Source: Roseiarcus sp963764955
GTDB taxonomy: Bacteria; Pseudomonadota; Alphaproteobacteria; Rhizobiales; Beijerinckiaceae
Direction: 5' to 3'
NCBI GenBank assembly: GCA_963764955.1
Contig: CAVXVE010000041.1
Span: 62,001-126,000, forward strand
DNA: 64,000 nucleotides
Below are positions 8,580-16,172 of this stretch, piece by piece; position 1 is the stretch's first letter; every line of letters starts with the position of its first letter. Both the position numbers and the translations under genes were made by a program. Below the pieces are notes generated by a model. The model was not told where the DNA came from, searched no databases, and was given only the letters and a program-made list of their open reading frames with translations.

Positions 8580-9557
8580 TCACGCGGGCACAAGGATCGC
8601 CTTGCCAAGGCGGAGGGACTCGATCGCCGCATCGGCCAGCTTCAGTCCGGCGAGCGCCTGCGAGAGATCGAGGGCCGGCGCCTGCGAGCGATCGCGCACG
8701 CAAGCCAGAAAACGATCCTGCTCGTTGCACAGAGGATCATCCCCTTCGGCCGCAGGATAGCTTGTGCGACGTCCCTCGGCATAAAGCCCGAGCCCCGTTC
8801 CGACAGTGAGCTCGACGCTGCCCCGATCTCCCACCACTTCAACCCGGTCAGGCGGCAGGTCTCCGTCGCGAAATGTCCAGGCCGTGCGCAAGTCGCAGAT
8901 AATTCCGGCCGCCGTGGTTGCTGAGACTGCCGTCATCGTGCGGAAGCCGGGACCCTCGGACCGGCGGGCGAGAACCGAACGGAAGTCTGAGCCGGCGACC
9001 CATTGCGCAAGGTCGATGTCGTGAATGAGAGTCATCAGGATCGGGTCGCTATCCGGGTAGCGGACGGCATGGCTCTCGTCCCGGTATCGGCGGGAGTTCA
9101 CGTAGATGACCTTGCCGATCCGGCCCGAGCGGACAATCTCGATCATCCGGGCGTGGTCCTGCGAAAAGCGCAACACGTGGCCGGGCAGGACGAAGCCGGT
9201 CGACCTGCGCTCAGCCGCAAGCAACGGGGCGGCGGAGCCGGCGCTGGGCGCAACGGGCTTCTCCAGCAGGACGCAGAGATTTCGGCCGAGCGCAGGCATG
9301 GAGATCTCGACATGCGAGGCGGCCGGCGTGGCGACGATGATCGCGTCAGCCTCGACCTCGTCGATCAGCCGCAAGGGATCGGTCAAGACCTTTACCCCGC
9401 CAAGTGCGGAGCTTATCGGCTCGAGGGCGGCGGGATTCGTGTCCGCCACCCCGGCTATGGTGACGTCCGATCGCCGCGCGAGCCTCGCGAGATGCTCCTT
9501 GCCGAAGGCGCCCAAGCCGGCGACCAGGACGCGAACAGGAAGAGGTGATGGCGCCAT
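8580..9557 (-). CDS. Gfo/Idh/MocA family NAD(P)-dependent oxidoreductase
   Basis: A 325-residue two-domain sugar or inositol dehydrogenase. The N-terminal Rossmann motif GLGAFGKEH is near residue 15, and the family motif EKPVAP, whose lysine is catalytic, is near residue 98. The C-terminal alpha/beta sheet domain includes HDIDLAQW near residue 183, which matches the usual HxxD active-site neighbourhood. It is convergent with the ATPase gene and divergent from cutC. In this island it could oxidise the imported sugar to a ketosugar or lactone, which the COG3618 hydrolase could then open; that order of steps is inference. Confidence 0.9.
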   Translation of the reverse strand: MAPSPLPVRVLVAGLGAFGKEHLARLARRSDVTIAGVADTNPAALEPISSALGGVKVLTDPLRLIDEVEADAIIVATPAASHVEISMPALGRNLCVLLEKPVAPSAGSAAPLLAAERRSTGFVLPGHVLRFSQDHARMIEIVRSGRIGKVIYVNSRRYRDESHAVRYPDSDPILMTLIHDIDLAQWVAGSDFRSVLARRSEGPGFRTMTAVSATTAAGIICDLRTAWTFRDGDLPPDRVEVVGDRGSVELTVGTGLGLYAEGRRTSYPAAEGDDPLCNEQDRFLACVRDRSQAPALDLSQALAGLKLADAAIESLRLGKAILVPA

Positions 9558-9649
9558 GAAAGACCTTGAGCAATGCGAAGCGAGGCGCGCATTCTAGCGT
9601 CCCGCCGCACCCGCTTTGCAAGGCGCGATCGATCGACAGGAGAGCCGCA

Positions 9650-10387
9650 ATGATCTTTGAGATATGTGTCGATTCGATCGCCGGCGTCCGCGCCGCCAAG
9701 GCTGCGGGAGCGGACCGGGTCGAGCTGTGCGCCGACCTCCTCGAGGGCGGGATTACGCCAAGCCGCGGCATGATCCGTCAGGCGAGGACGATTGCAGACA
9801 TTGGCCTCAATGTGATGATCAGACCGCGCGGCGGCGACTTTCTGTTCGATGACGACGAGTTCGCGACCATGAGATCGGACATCGAGACGGCCAAAGCCGA
9901 GGGCGCCGACGGCGTGGTCATCGGCCTGTTGAGCGCGACAGGCGAAATCGACATTGCGCGGACACGGGAACTGATTGCGCTCGCCCGGCCGCTTTCCGTG
10001 ACCTTTCACCGGGCGTTCGACATGACCCCCGACCCGTTCAGGGCGCTCGAAGCGCTGATCGAATTAGGCGTGGATCGCGTGCTGACCTCGGGCCAGGAGG
10101 CGAGCGTTCTCGAAGGCCTGCCGCTCATTGTCGAACTCATTGAGCGCGCAGGCGGCCGCATCGTGATCATGCCGGGCGGCGGAATCACCGAGCGCAACGT
10201 CGACAGAATCCTCGCTGCGGCGAGACCTCGCGAGATTCATTTTGCGGCGCTCGAACCCATCGCGAGCGGCATGCGGTTTCGCCGTCCGCACGTGTTCATG
10301 GGCGGCGAACTGAGGCCGCCGGAATATGACCGGCTCGACACCTCCGCGGCTTCGGTCCGCGCCGTCATCGCCAAGGCTTCCCGCTGA
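9650..10387 (+). CDS. cutC: CutC family protein
   Basis: A 245-residue TIM-barrel protein of the CutC family. Conserved stretches are FEICVDSI at the start, GADRVELCADLLEGGITPS, IRPRGGDF, TFHRAFDM near residue 123 and MPGGGI near 178. The frame runs upstream, but ATG 9650 has AGGAGA seven bases before it and matches the family's start. CutC was first described as a copper-homeostasis factor, but that role is doubtful, and homologues often sit in sugar-use loci. Nothing nearby concerns copper, so a carbohydrate-related role is more likely here. Confidence 0.9.
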   Translation: MIFEICVDSIAGVRAAKAAGADRVELCADLLEGGITPSRGMIRQARTIADIGLNVMIRPRGGDFLFDDDEFATMRSDIETAKAEGADGVVIGLLSATGEIDIARTRELIALARPLSVTFHRAFDMTPDPFRALEALIELGVDRVLTSGQEASVLEGLPLIVELIERAGGRIVIMPGGGITERNVDRILAAARPREIHFAALEPIASGMRFRRPHVFMGGELRPPEYDRLDTSAASVRAVIAKASR

Positions 10388-10423
10388 AGTGGGCCACGCG
10401 CCTGCGATGAACGCTCGCGCCGT

Positions 10424-11203
10424 TCACCACAGCGTGTAACCGCCGTCGATGACGAAGGCGGCCCCCGTGACATAGCTCGAAGCGGGCGAAGCGAGATAGA
10501 CCGCGAGCGGTCCGATTTCTTGAGGATCGCCGGCGCGACCCATCGGAATTGCGCGCACGAACGTCTCGATCACCTGCGGATTTTTTTTTGCCCAGGCCTG
10601 GTTCGGCTCGGTCATGAAGAGGCCGGGACAGATGGCGTTTACGGTGACGCCCCGCGCGGCCCAGTCGGCGGCCGTGGCGCGGGTGAAATGGATGACCGCG
10701 GCCTTCGCCGTTTCATAATGGCGCCCGCCAATTCCGCGGTTGGCGATGAGGCCGCTGATCGAAGCGATATTGATGACCCGTCCCTCCCCGCGCGCCAGCA
10801 TCGCGCCGCCAATCATCTTGGTGCAGATGAAGCAATGGGTGAGGTTGAGGTCGATCAAGCGGCGCCACGTTGCAAGGTCGGCTGTCTCGATCGGCGCATC
10901 GACGCTGCGCCCGCCGACATTGTTGACCAGGACGTCGATCGGCGCTCCTTCCGCCAGCACGCGCCGGCAGAGATCCTCGCAAGCCGCGGGATCTCCGACA
11001 TCCGCCGGATATGTCCGCGCTTCGCGTCCGCGTTCGCGCACCTCCTGCGCGGTTCGGGCAAGCGCCTCCGGATCGCGCGCGACAAGCACGACATCGGCGC
11101 CCGCCTCCGCCGCCGCGAGCGCAATCGCCCGGCCAAACCCGCGGCTGCCGCCGGTGACCAGAATGCGTTTGCCGTCCAGCCGGAAGCGATCAAGCACGGT
11201 CAT
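10424..11203 (-). CDS. SDR family oxidoreductase
   Basis: A 259-residue classical short-chain dehydrogenase. The cofactor motif TGGSRGFG is near residue 16, NNVGG near 94, a serine at ASISG near 146, and the catalytic YxxxK reads HYETAK near 160. The end IDGGYTLW is typical. An ATG at 11203 is preferred over the upstream start at 11236, since GKRILVTGG then falls at the usual distance. It is divergent from the binding-protein gene. With the Gfo/Idh enzyme and a second SDR it suggests oxidative handling of a sugar or polyol; the substrate is not determinable. Confidence 0.92.
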   Translation of the reverse strand: MTVLDRFRLDGKRILVTGGSRGFGRAIALAAAEAGADVVLVARDPEALARTAQEVRERGREARTYPADVGDPAACEDLCRRVLAEGAPIDVLVNNVGGRSVDAPIETADLATWRRLIDLNLTHCFICTKMIGGAMLARGEGRVINIASISGLIANRGIGGRHYETAKAAVIHFTRATAADWAARGVTVNAICPGLFMTEPNQAWAKKNPQVIETFVRAIPMGRAGDPQEIGPLAVYLASPASSYVTGAAFVIDGGYTLW

Positions 11204-11430
11204 GGCGCGATCCCCAACGGTTCTTGCCGATTTCATTTTACCTGATAACGTTCAAGCGCAAGTTGTCGAAGCTCGGACTTGAGGATTGAGAATCACGCGA
11301 CCGCTCGAGCCCAATTGCATGAAGCCATGGCGCCGCTCTTGCGTCGCAGAGTCAATCCGCGCCGGCTGTGACGCCGGCCGCAATTTCGCTCGAGACGCCG
11401 GGACGCGCAATGATGAGGAGGAAGAAGCAC

Positions 11431-12808
11431 GTGAACGAACGCAATGAACAGGAGCGCCTCTTTCGGGAGGCCGCGCGCCGCGAACTCGCCGCAGGGCGCA
11501 TCGACAGGCGCGAATTCCTTACTCGCAGCCTTCTGACCGGTTTAGGAGCGGCCGGGGTCGGCACTGTCGCCAGATCGGGCATCGAGCCTGCTTTCGCCGC
11601 CGACAGCCGTCCGCTGACGCCGACATTCTATCAGTGGATTCAAGACCTGCATCCGGCGATCCCGGAGGTGAACAAGAAGTTCCCGGGCATCAACTACCAG
11701 ATCGCGCCGGTCGAAGGCTTCGGGATCGAGCGCTTCGTCGCCGAGGCCAAGAACAAGCAAAGCACGTGGGACGTCTATGTCGGCCAGACGCCGTTCGTCG
11801 AAATGTCGGCCTTCATCAAGGCCGGCGTGATCGAGCCGTGGGACAATTACATTCCAAAGGAAGTGATCGACGACATCATCCCGTCGATCCGGGCGGAATG
11901 CACTGTGGACGGCAAGTTATACAGCTGGCCGTTCCTCCTCGACGTGATCGGCTCGGCCTGGCATTCGGGCATCACCAACAAGGCCGGCGTGCCAGACGTC
12001 GCGCCCGCGACGTGGGACGAGTTCCTCGCAAGCTCGAAGAAGATCGTCGATTTCGAAGGCTGCGCCCTGGGGCGCGACTTTCGACGCCCACGGCTGGCGT
12101 TCGCTCGTGCCGATCACCCACAGCATGAGCACGAAAGTGTACACCGACGGTCTGTTCGACTTCACCAGCGACCCGGCGATCGAAGCCTTGAAGCTGATGA
12201 AGCAGATCATGGCCTATTCCAATCCCGACATCCTGCTCGAAGGATCCTCCGACGCCGGGGTGAACTCCACCACGGATGAAATCGCCTTCCAGGCGCAGCG
12301 CGTCGGCCTCTATTTCAAGTACTTCAACGCCCCTCTGCGCATGGCCGCGAGCTGGGACGATCCGAAGCTCCTGCATCTTGGACCGCTGCCAAAGTTCGCC
12401 AACGGCGAGGGCTCGACCGTGTTCTGGACGACCGGCTGCGCCCTGTTCAAGTACGGGCAGAACAAAGAGAAGGCCGCCGAGTACATCAAGGCGCTGACCT
12501 ATGATCCGCAGATCTGGAAGGATTCGATCGTCGGCACGCCTGGCGTCCATCCCGGTCAGCTTCCGCCCTATAAGTCGATCTACGCGGACTGGGACGCGAA
12601 GAAGCCCGACTGGATGCCGCCCTTCGTCGGGCTGGTCCGCAGCCAGCTCGATCGGGCCAAGGCGATCGACAACAATCTTTTCGGGCTGCAGCAGTTCGTC
12701 ATCGGCAAACCGATCTGGGAGACCTACCTCAAAGGTCAGGAGCCGGATCCGAAGGTCGCGATGACGAAAGTGAAGGAAGCTGTGCAGGCCGAAATCAAGA
12801 AGGGCTGA
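11431..12808 (+). CDS. ABC transporter extracellular solute-binding protein, Tat-exported (frameshifted)
   Basis: A family-1 periplasmic binding protein of about 458 residues for a CUT1 sugar importer. The start GTG 11431 has GAGGAGGA eight bases upstream. The leader carries a twin-arginine motif (DRREFLTRS), a hydrophobic stretch and a probable AFA-AD cleavage site near residue 54. The mature part has the usual WDVYVGQ, TWDEF and NGEGSTVFWTTGCAL segments. The frame breaks at a GGGG run at 12069-12072; dropping one G restores LGATFDAHGW and the rest of the protein. It is followed by two permeases, and the ATPase lies upstream on the same strand. The ligand is unknown. Confidence 0.88.
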
Positions 12809-12887
12809 CCGCCCGGGGCGCGGCGGCCTCTGGCCGCCCGCTTCCCACCGGCCTTTTGCGCAAGGCGGCTCGACCTATCGGATGTGA

Positions 12888-13844
12888 ATGGCGCAGGCGA
12901 TCATAGACAGCAAGACTGAACTCGCCGGGCGGGTCGCGGAGGGCCCGGTCGATGTTGTGCGGAAAGGCTTGGGCGACTGGCTGTTCCTGGCGCCGGCGCT
13001 CATCTTCTTCGTCGGCTATCAGGTCTGGCCGATCGTCCGGGTCCTGTGGCTGAGCTTCACCAATTTCGAGTTCCTGTCGAACAAGCCCGCGCAATGGGTC
13101 GGGTTCGCCAATTACGCGCAGGCGCTTCAGGACCCGCTGATGTGGGCGAGCCTCGGGCGGGCGGCGCTGTTCACCATCATGTTCCTGCCCGGAACGATCA
13201 TTCTGCCGCTGCTTCTGGCGATCCTCGTAGACCGTGTGGGAAACCAGCGCCTCGCCACGCTCTACCGTGTGATCCTGCTGATCCCGGCGGTGATTCCGAG
13301 CACGCTGATCTTCGTGCTGTGGAAGTGGATGTACAATTATCAGAGCGGGCCGATCAACCATTTGCTCGTCAACGTGTTTGGACTCTTCACGCTGCAAAAC
13401 GCGCCGCAGTGGCTCGGCGGGACCGCGCTCACCCTGCCTGCGATTGCGATCATGGAAATCTGGTGGGGCCTTGGCTACCACACGATCTTCTTCATCGCGG
13501 GCCTTGCGGCGATTCCCAAGGAGCTGCCGGACGCCGCGCGCATCGACGGGGCCGGCGAGTGGCAGGTGTTCTGGCATGTAACGCGTCCGCAGCTCGCCCC
13601 GATCATGATGATCCTCGTCGTCCTGCGCTTCGGCTCGGCGATGGCGGTGATCGACGAATATCTCATCTTCGGCGGCTTCAACCGCGCTTCGCCCACCTAT
13701 ACCTGGACGATGTTCATGTACGACCAGGCGTTCAAGACCGGGCTCTGGCGCCAGGGTTACGCCGCCGCCATCGGCATGATCGGCGCGATCGCGATGATGT
13801 TCGTCATGGCTGGGCTCATCTGGATCTTCCGTCCGAAAGGCTGA
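12888..13844 (+). CDS. Sugar ABC transporter permease (MalF/UgpA type)
   Basis: A 318-residue inner-membrane permease with six predicted transmembrane helices. The first is near residues 30-50 (FLAPALIFFVGY). The cytoplasmic EAA loop, the contact with the ATPase, reads DAARIDGAGEWQVFW near residues 217-231. Length and topology match the MalF/UgpA family of CUT1 importers. The stop codon is two bases before the ATG of the second permease, so the two are translated together. It forms the membrane channel with that partner for the ligand brought by the upstream binding protein. Confidence 0.93.
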   Translation: MAQAIIDSKTELAGRVAEGPVDVVRKGLGDWLFLAPALIFFVGYQVWPIVRVLWLSFTNFEFLSNKPAQWVGFANYAQALQDPLMWASLGRAALFTIMFLPGTIILPLLLAILVDRVGNQRLATLYRVILLIPAVIPSTLIFVLWKWMYNYQSGPINHLLVNVFGLFTLQNAPQWLGGTALTLPAIAIMEIWWGLGYHTIFFIAGLAAIPKELPDAARIDGAGEWQVFWHVTRPQLAPIMMILVVLRFGSAMAVIDEYLIFGGFNRASPTYTWTMFMYDQAFKTGLWRQGYAAAIGMIGAIAMMFVMAGLIWIFRPKG

Positions 13845-13846
13845 CG

Positions 13847-14728
13847 ATGACGCTCGAAGCCGATCACGCCGATGTCGGCGCACTCCGAGATGAGGCCGCC
13901 TCGTCTGTCGGGACCGTGGCGCTCCGCCACGTGGTCATAAACCTGTTCAATCTCATCATCCTGCTGCCGCTCGCCTGGGTGCTGATCCTGTCGGTCAAGT
14001 CGCTGCCCGACGCGGCGCGCGGTGATTTCTGGCCGAAGCACTTCGATTTCACCCACTACGGGTTTGTCTTCCAACACATAGCGACGCTGCCGATCAATCT
14101 GTTCAACAGCATCTATGTCACGGCCGCGACTGTGGTGCTCACCACGACCTGCGCCGTGCTCGCGGGTTACGCGCTGGTGCATATCAAGCCGGCCGGCGCG
14201 GGGCTCGTGGTGACGGCTTTGCTTGTCTCGCTCTATTTCCCGGTGCGCGTCGTGTCGATCATCAGCATCTACGAGACGCAGCATTGGCTGGGCCTTATCA
14301 ACCACACGAGCGGCCTCATCCTGCCTTACATCACGCTGCAGCTTGCGATCAGCATCCTCATCATGCGCAGCATGTTCCAGCTCGTGCCCCATGAGATGTT
14401 CGAATCGGCGAGGATCGACGGAGCCGGCCACTGGCGGGCGCTTTGGGAAGTCGGCCTGCCGATGGTGCGCAACGGCCTGGTCGTCATCTTCATCGTCAAT
14501 TTTGTCGCGGCCTGGGGCGAGTATCTCCTGTGCCTGACCCTTATCGACGACGAGGCCAAACGCACCATGCCCGTGGTCCTCGCTGCCGCCCAGGGCGGAC
14601 AGGGGCAATGGGCGTGGCCCAATCTGGCCGCGGTCTACGTGATTGTCGTGACTCCGGGGATTATCGCCTTCACCTTCGCCCAGAGGCTGTTCTTCAAAGG
14701 GCTTCTGGAAGGGGCGTTGAAAGGGTGA
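13847..14728 (+). CDS. Sugar ABC transporter permease (MalG/UgpE type)
   Basis: A 293-residue partner permease with six predicted membrane helices, the first at about residues 24-45 (INLFNLIILLPLAW). The EAA loop is FESARIDGAGHWRALW near residue 185. The C-terminal end (FTFAQRLFFKGLLEGALKG) is the classic MalG-type tail that contacts the ATPase. The gene begins two bases after the first permease, and its stop TGA overlaps a possible GTG start of the next SDR gene, indicating one transcript from the binding protein through the SDR. Confidence 0.93.
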   Translation: MTLEADHADVGALRDEAASSVGTVALRHVVINLFNLIILLPLAWVLILSVKSLPDAARGDFWPKHFDFTHYGFVFQHIATLPINLFNSIYVTAATVVLTTTCAVLAGYALVHIKPAGAGLVVTALLVSLYFPVRVVSIISIYETQHWLGLINHTSGLILPYITLQLAISILIMRSMFQLVPHEMFESARIDGAGHWRALWEVGLPMVRNGLVVIFIVNFVAAWGEYLLCLTLIDDEAKRTMPVVLAAAQGGQGQWAWPNLAAVYVIVVTPGIIAFTFAQRLFFKGLLEGALKG

Positions 14729-14739
14729 CCGCGCCTCGC

Positions 14740-15525
14740 ATGACATTCGAAGGCAAGGTGGTCGCGATCACGGGCGCCGCAGGCGGCGTCGGGCGCAGCC
14801 TTTGCCGCTACTTCGTCGACGAGGGCGCCAAGGTCGCCGCCATCGACAGGAAGCCGAGCGTGGAGACGTTGGCGTCCGATCTCAGGGCGCCCGCAAAGGC
14901 GCTGTTCTCCGTCGTCGCCGATATCAGCGAGACCGCGCAGGTCGATCGCGCCTTCGCTTCGCTGGCCGGCGCGCTCGGCGCAGTCGACATTCTCGTCAAC
15001 AACGCGGGCGGCTCCGCGTACAGGTCCTTCGCCCGCACCGACCCGGCCGGCTGGCGCCATGATATCGACGGCAACCTCAACAGCGCCTACGACTGCGCGC
15101 ACGCAGTCATCCCGGGCATGGTGGCGAAGCGTTCCGGCGTCATCATCGGCATCGGTTCGGTCAATGGCTTAAGCGCGCTTGGCGATCCTGCCTATAGCGC
15201 CGCCAAGGCGGCGATGATCTCGCTGACGCGCTCGCTGGCTCAGGAATACGGGCCCTACGGCGTCCGCGCCAATATCGTATTGCCGGGCACCGTGCGCACG
15301 CCGCTCTGGGAGGCACGCGCCGCCAGGAACCCGAAGGTTTTGGAGACGCTGCGGCGCTGGTATCCGCTCGGACGCATCGTCGAGCCTGACGATATCGCAA
15401 GAGCGGTCGGCTTCCTCGCTTCCGACGCCGCGTCGGCGATCACCGGCGTCGCCCTGCCGGTCGACTGCGGGTTGACGTCCGGCAATATCGTCATGCGAGG
15501 CGAACTGACGCTGGAAGACTTATAA
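14740..15525 (+). CDS. SDR family oxidoreductase (second copy)
   Basis: A 261-residue classical short-chain dehydrogenase. TGAAGGVG is near residue 12, NNAGG near 87, an IGSVNG serine near 138 and the catalytic DPAYSAAK near 150. It is the last gene of the importer operon. ATG 14740 gives the family's usual MTFEGKVV start; a GTG at 14725 overlapping the permease stop would add five residues and is also possible. It probably oxidises the imported compound or an early intermediate. A strong inverted repeat follows about 60 bases downstream. Confidence 0.92.
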   Translation: MTFEGKVVAITGAAGGVGRSLCRYFVDEGAKVAAIDRKPSVETLASDLRAPAKALFSVVADISETAQVDRAFASLAGALGAVDILVNNAGGSAYRSFARTDPAGWRHDIDGNLNSAYDCAHAVIPGMVAKRSGVIIGIGSVNGLSALGDPAYSAAKAAMISLTRSLAQEYGPYGVRANIVLPGTVRTPLWEARAARNPKVLETLRRWYPLGRIVEPDDIARAVGFLASDAASAITGVALPVDCGLTSGNIVMRGELTLEDL

Positions 15526-15583
15526 GGTTAGCGAACCTCGCGCGCCAGCCACGAGCCGTCACGCTTTGCGCCCACGAAAAACA

Positions 15584-15618
15584 AATCCGCGCCGCCGGAG
15601 CGAACCGGGGCGCGGATT
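15584..15618. terminator. Hairpin terminator, probably bidirectional
   Basis: A perfect 10-bp inverted repeat (AATCCGCGCC with GGCGCGGATT) encloses a 15-base GC-rich loop. Read on the minus strand it is followed by TTGTTTTT, a good U-tract. Read on the plus strand it is followed by CTTT. It lies between the convergent ends of the SDR gene and the small secreted-protein gene and could stop both transcripts. Confidence 0.7.
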
Positions 15619-15648
15619 CTTTGTCAAACGCCGCCGAATAGGCCGCGG

Positions 15649-15843
15649 TTAGTTCGAGCCGGCGTCCGGCGCCGGTTGCGACTGCGCCGTCTGAGGCGTG
15701 TCGGGCGTCGTTTGCTGCTGCGACTGGGCCACCGCCTGGTCATTCTGCGCCGACGTCGCATGGAAATCGCAGGCCAACGCCGGGACGACGAACGCGGCCG
15801 CAAATCCGCAGCCCAACGCGAGTTTCACGAGCTTAGAGCGCAT
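15649..15843 (-). CDS. Small secreted protein of unknown function
   Basis: A 64-residue product. The first 25 or so residues form a clear Sec signal peptide (basic MRSKLVK, hydrophobic core, cleavage around VPALA-C). The mature part is about 40 residues, rich in Gln, Thr, Pro and Ser, with one cysteine at its very start. The ATG at 15843 is fixed by GGAGGGACTG directly upstream; a longer reading to 15861 lacks this. The context is not a full lipobox, so a lipoprotein is possible but unproven. I do not recognise a family. Confidence 0.7.
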   Translation of the reverse strand: MRSKLVKLALGCGFAAAFVVPALACDFHATSAQNDQAVAQSQQQTTPDTPQTAQSQPAPDAGSN

Positions 15844-16172
15844 CAGTCCCTCCATCTTCACCCGCCAGGTTTCGACAGTCTAGCACCGCCTCGAATCGGC
15901 GCAAGCCGGCAGACGAGGCGCGATCCGCTTTGGCCCGAGCGGCGCCTGCTCTTAAGTCGCGTGTCCCGGCGGCGGCGCAAATCGACAGGGCAAATCGCAG
16001 GGCGAATCACAGGAAATGAGAAGGCCTTGCGGGCGGCGAGGCTCGCCCGGGCGCAGCGGATTGCGGCGGGCGAGATCGATCCGGGCGCGTCGGGCAATCG
16101 CTCGACGCCCCGGGCCGATCACGCGATCTTGATCTTCGGCCTCACCGCGGCGGCGCGCCGAACAAGCTCACG
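15844..16172. other. Intergenic stretch without a gene
   Basis: No ORF here has a convincing start, ribosome site or family resemblance. The stretch separates the small secreted-protein gene from the end of the large molybdopterin-subunit gene. The only structure I see is a short set of three 12-base direct repeats at 15977-16012. Confidence 0.6.
15977..16012. repeat. Three imperfect 12-bp direct repeats
   Basis: GCAAATCGACAG, GGCAAATCGCAG and GGCGAATCACAG follow each other without spacers in a non-coding stretch. The copy number and length are too small for a CRISPR array. Function unknown; it may be simple slippage. Confidence 0.6.

Noticed and set aside
11242..11255. LacI-type operator around AACGTT in front of the binding-protein gene
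   Set aside because: Only the central six bases are symmetric; the flanks do not match.
15977..16012. CRISPR array
   Set aside because: Repeats are 12 bp without spacers, and no cas gene is present.
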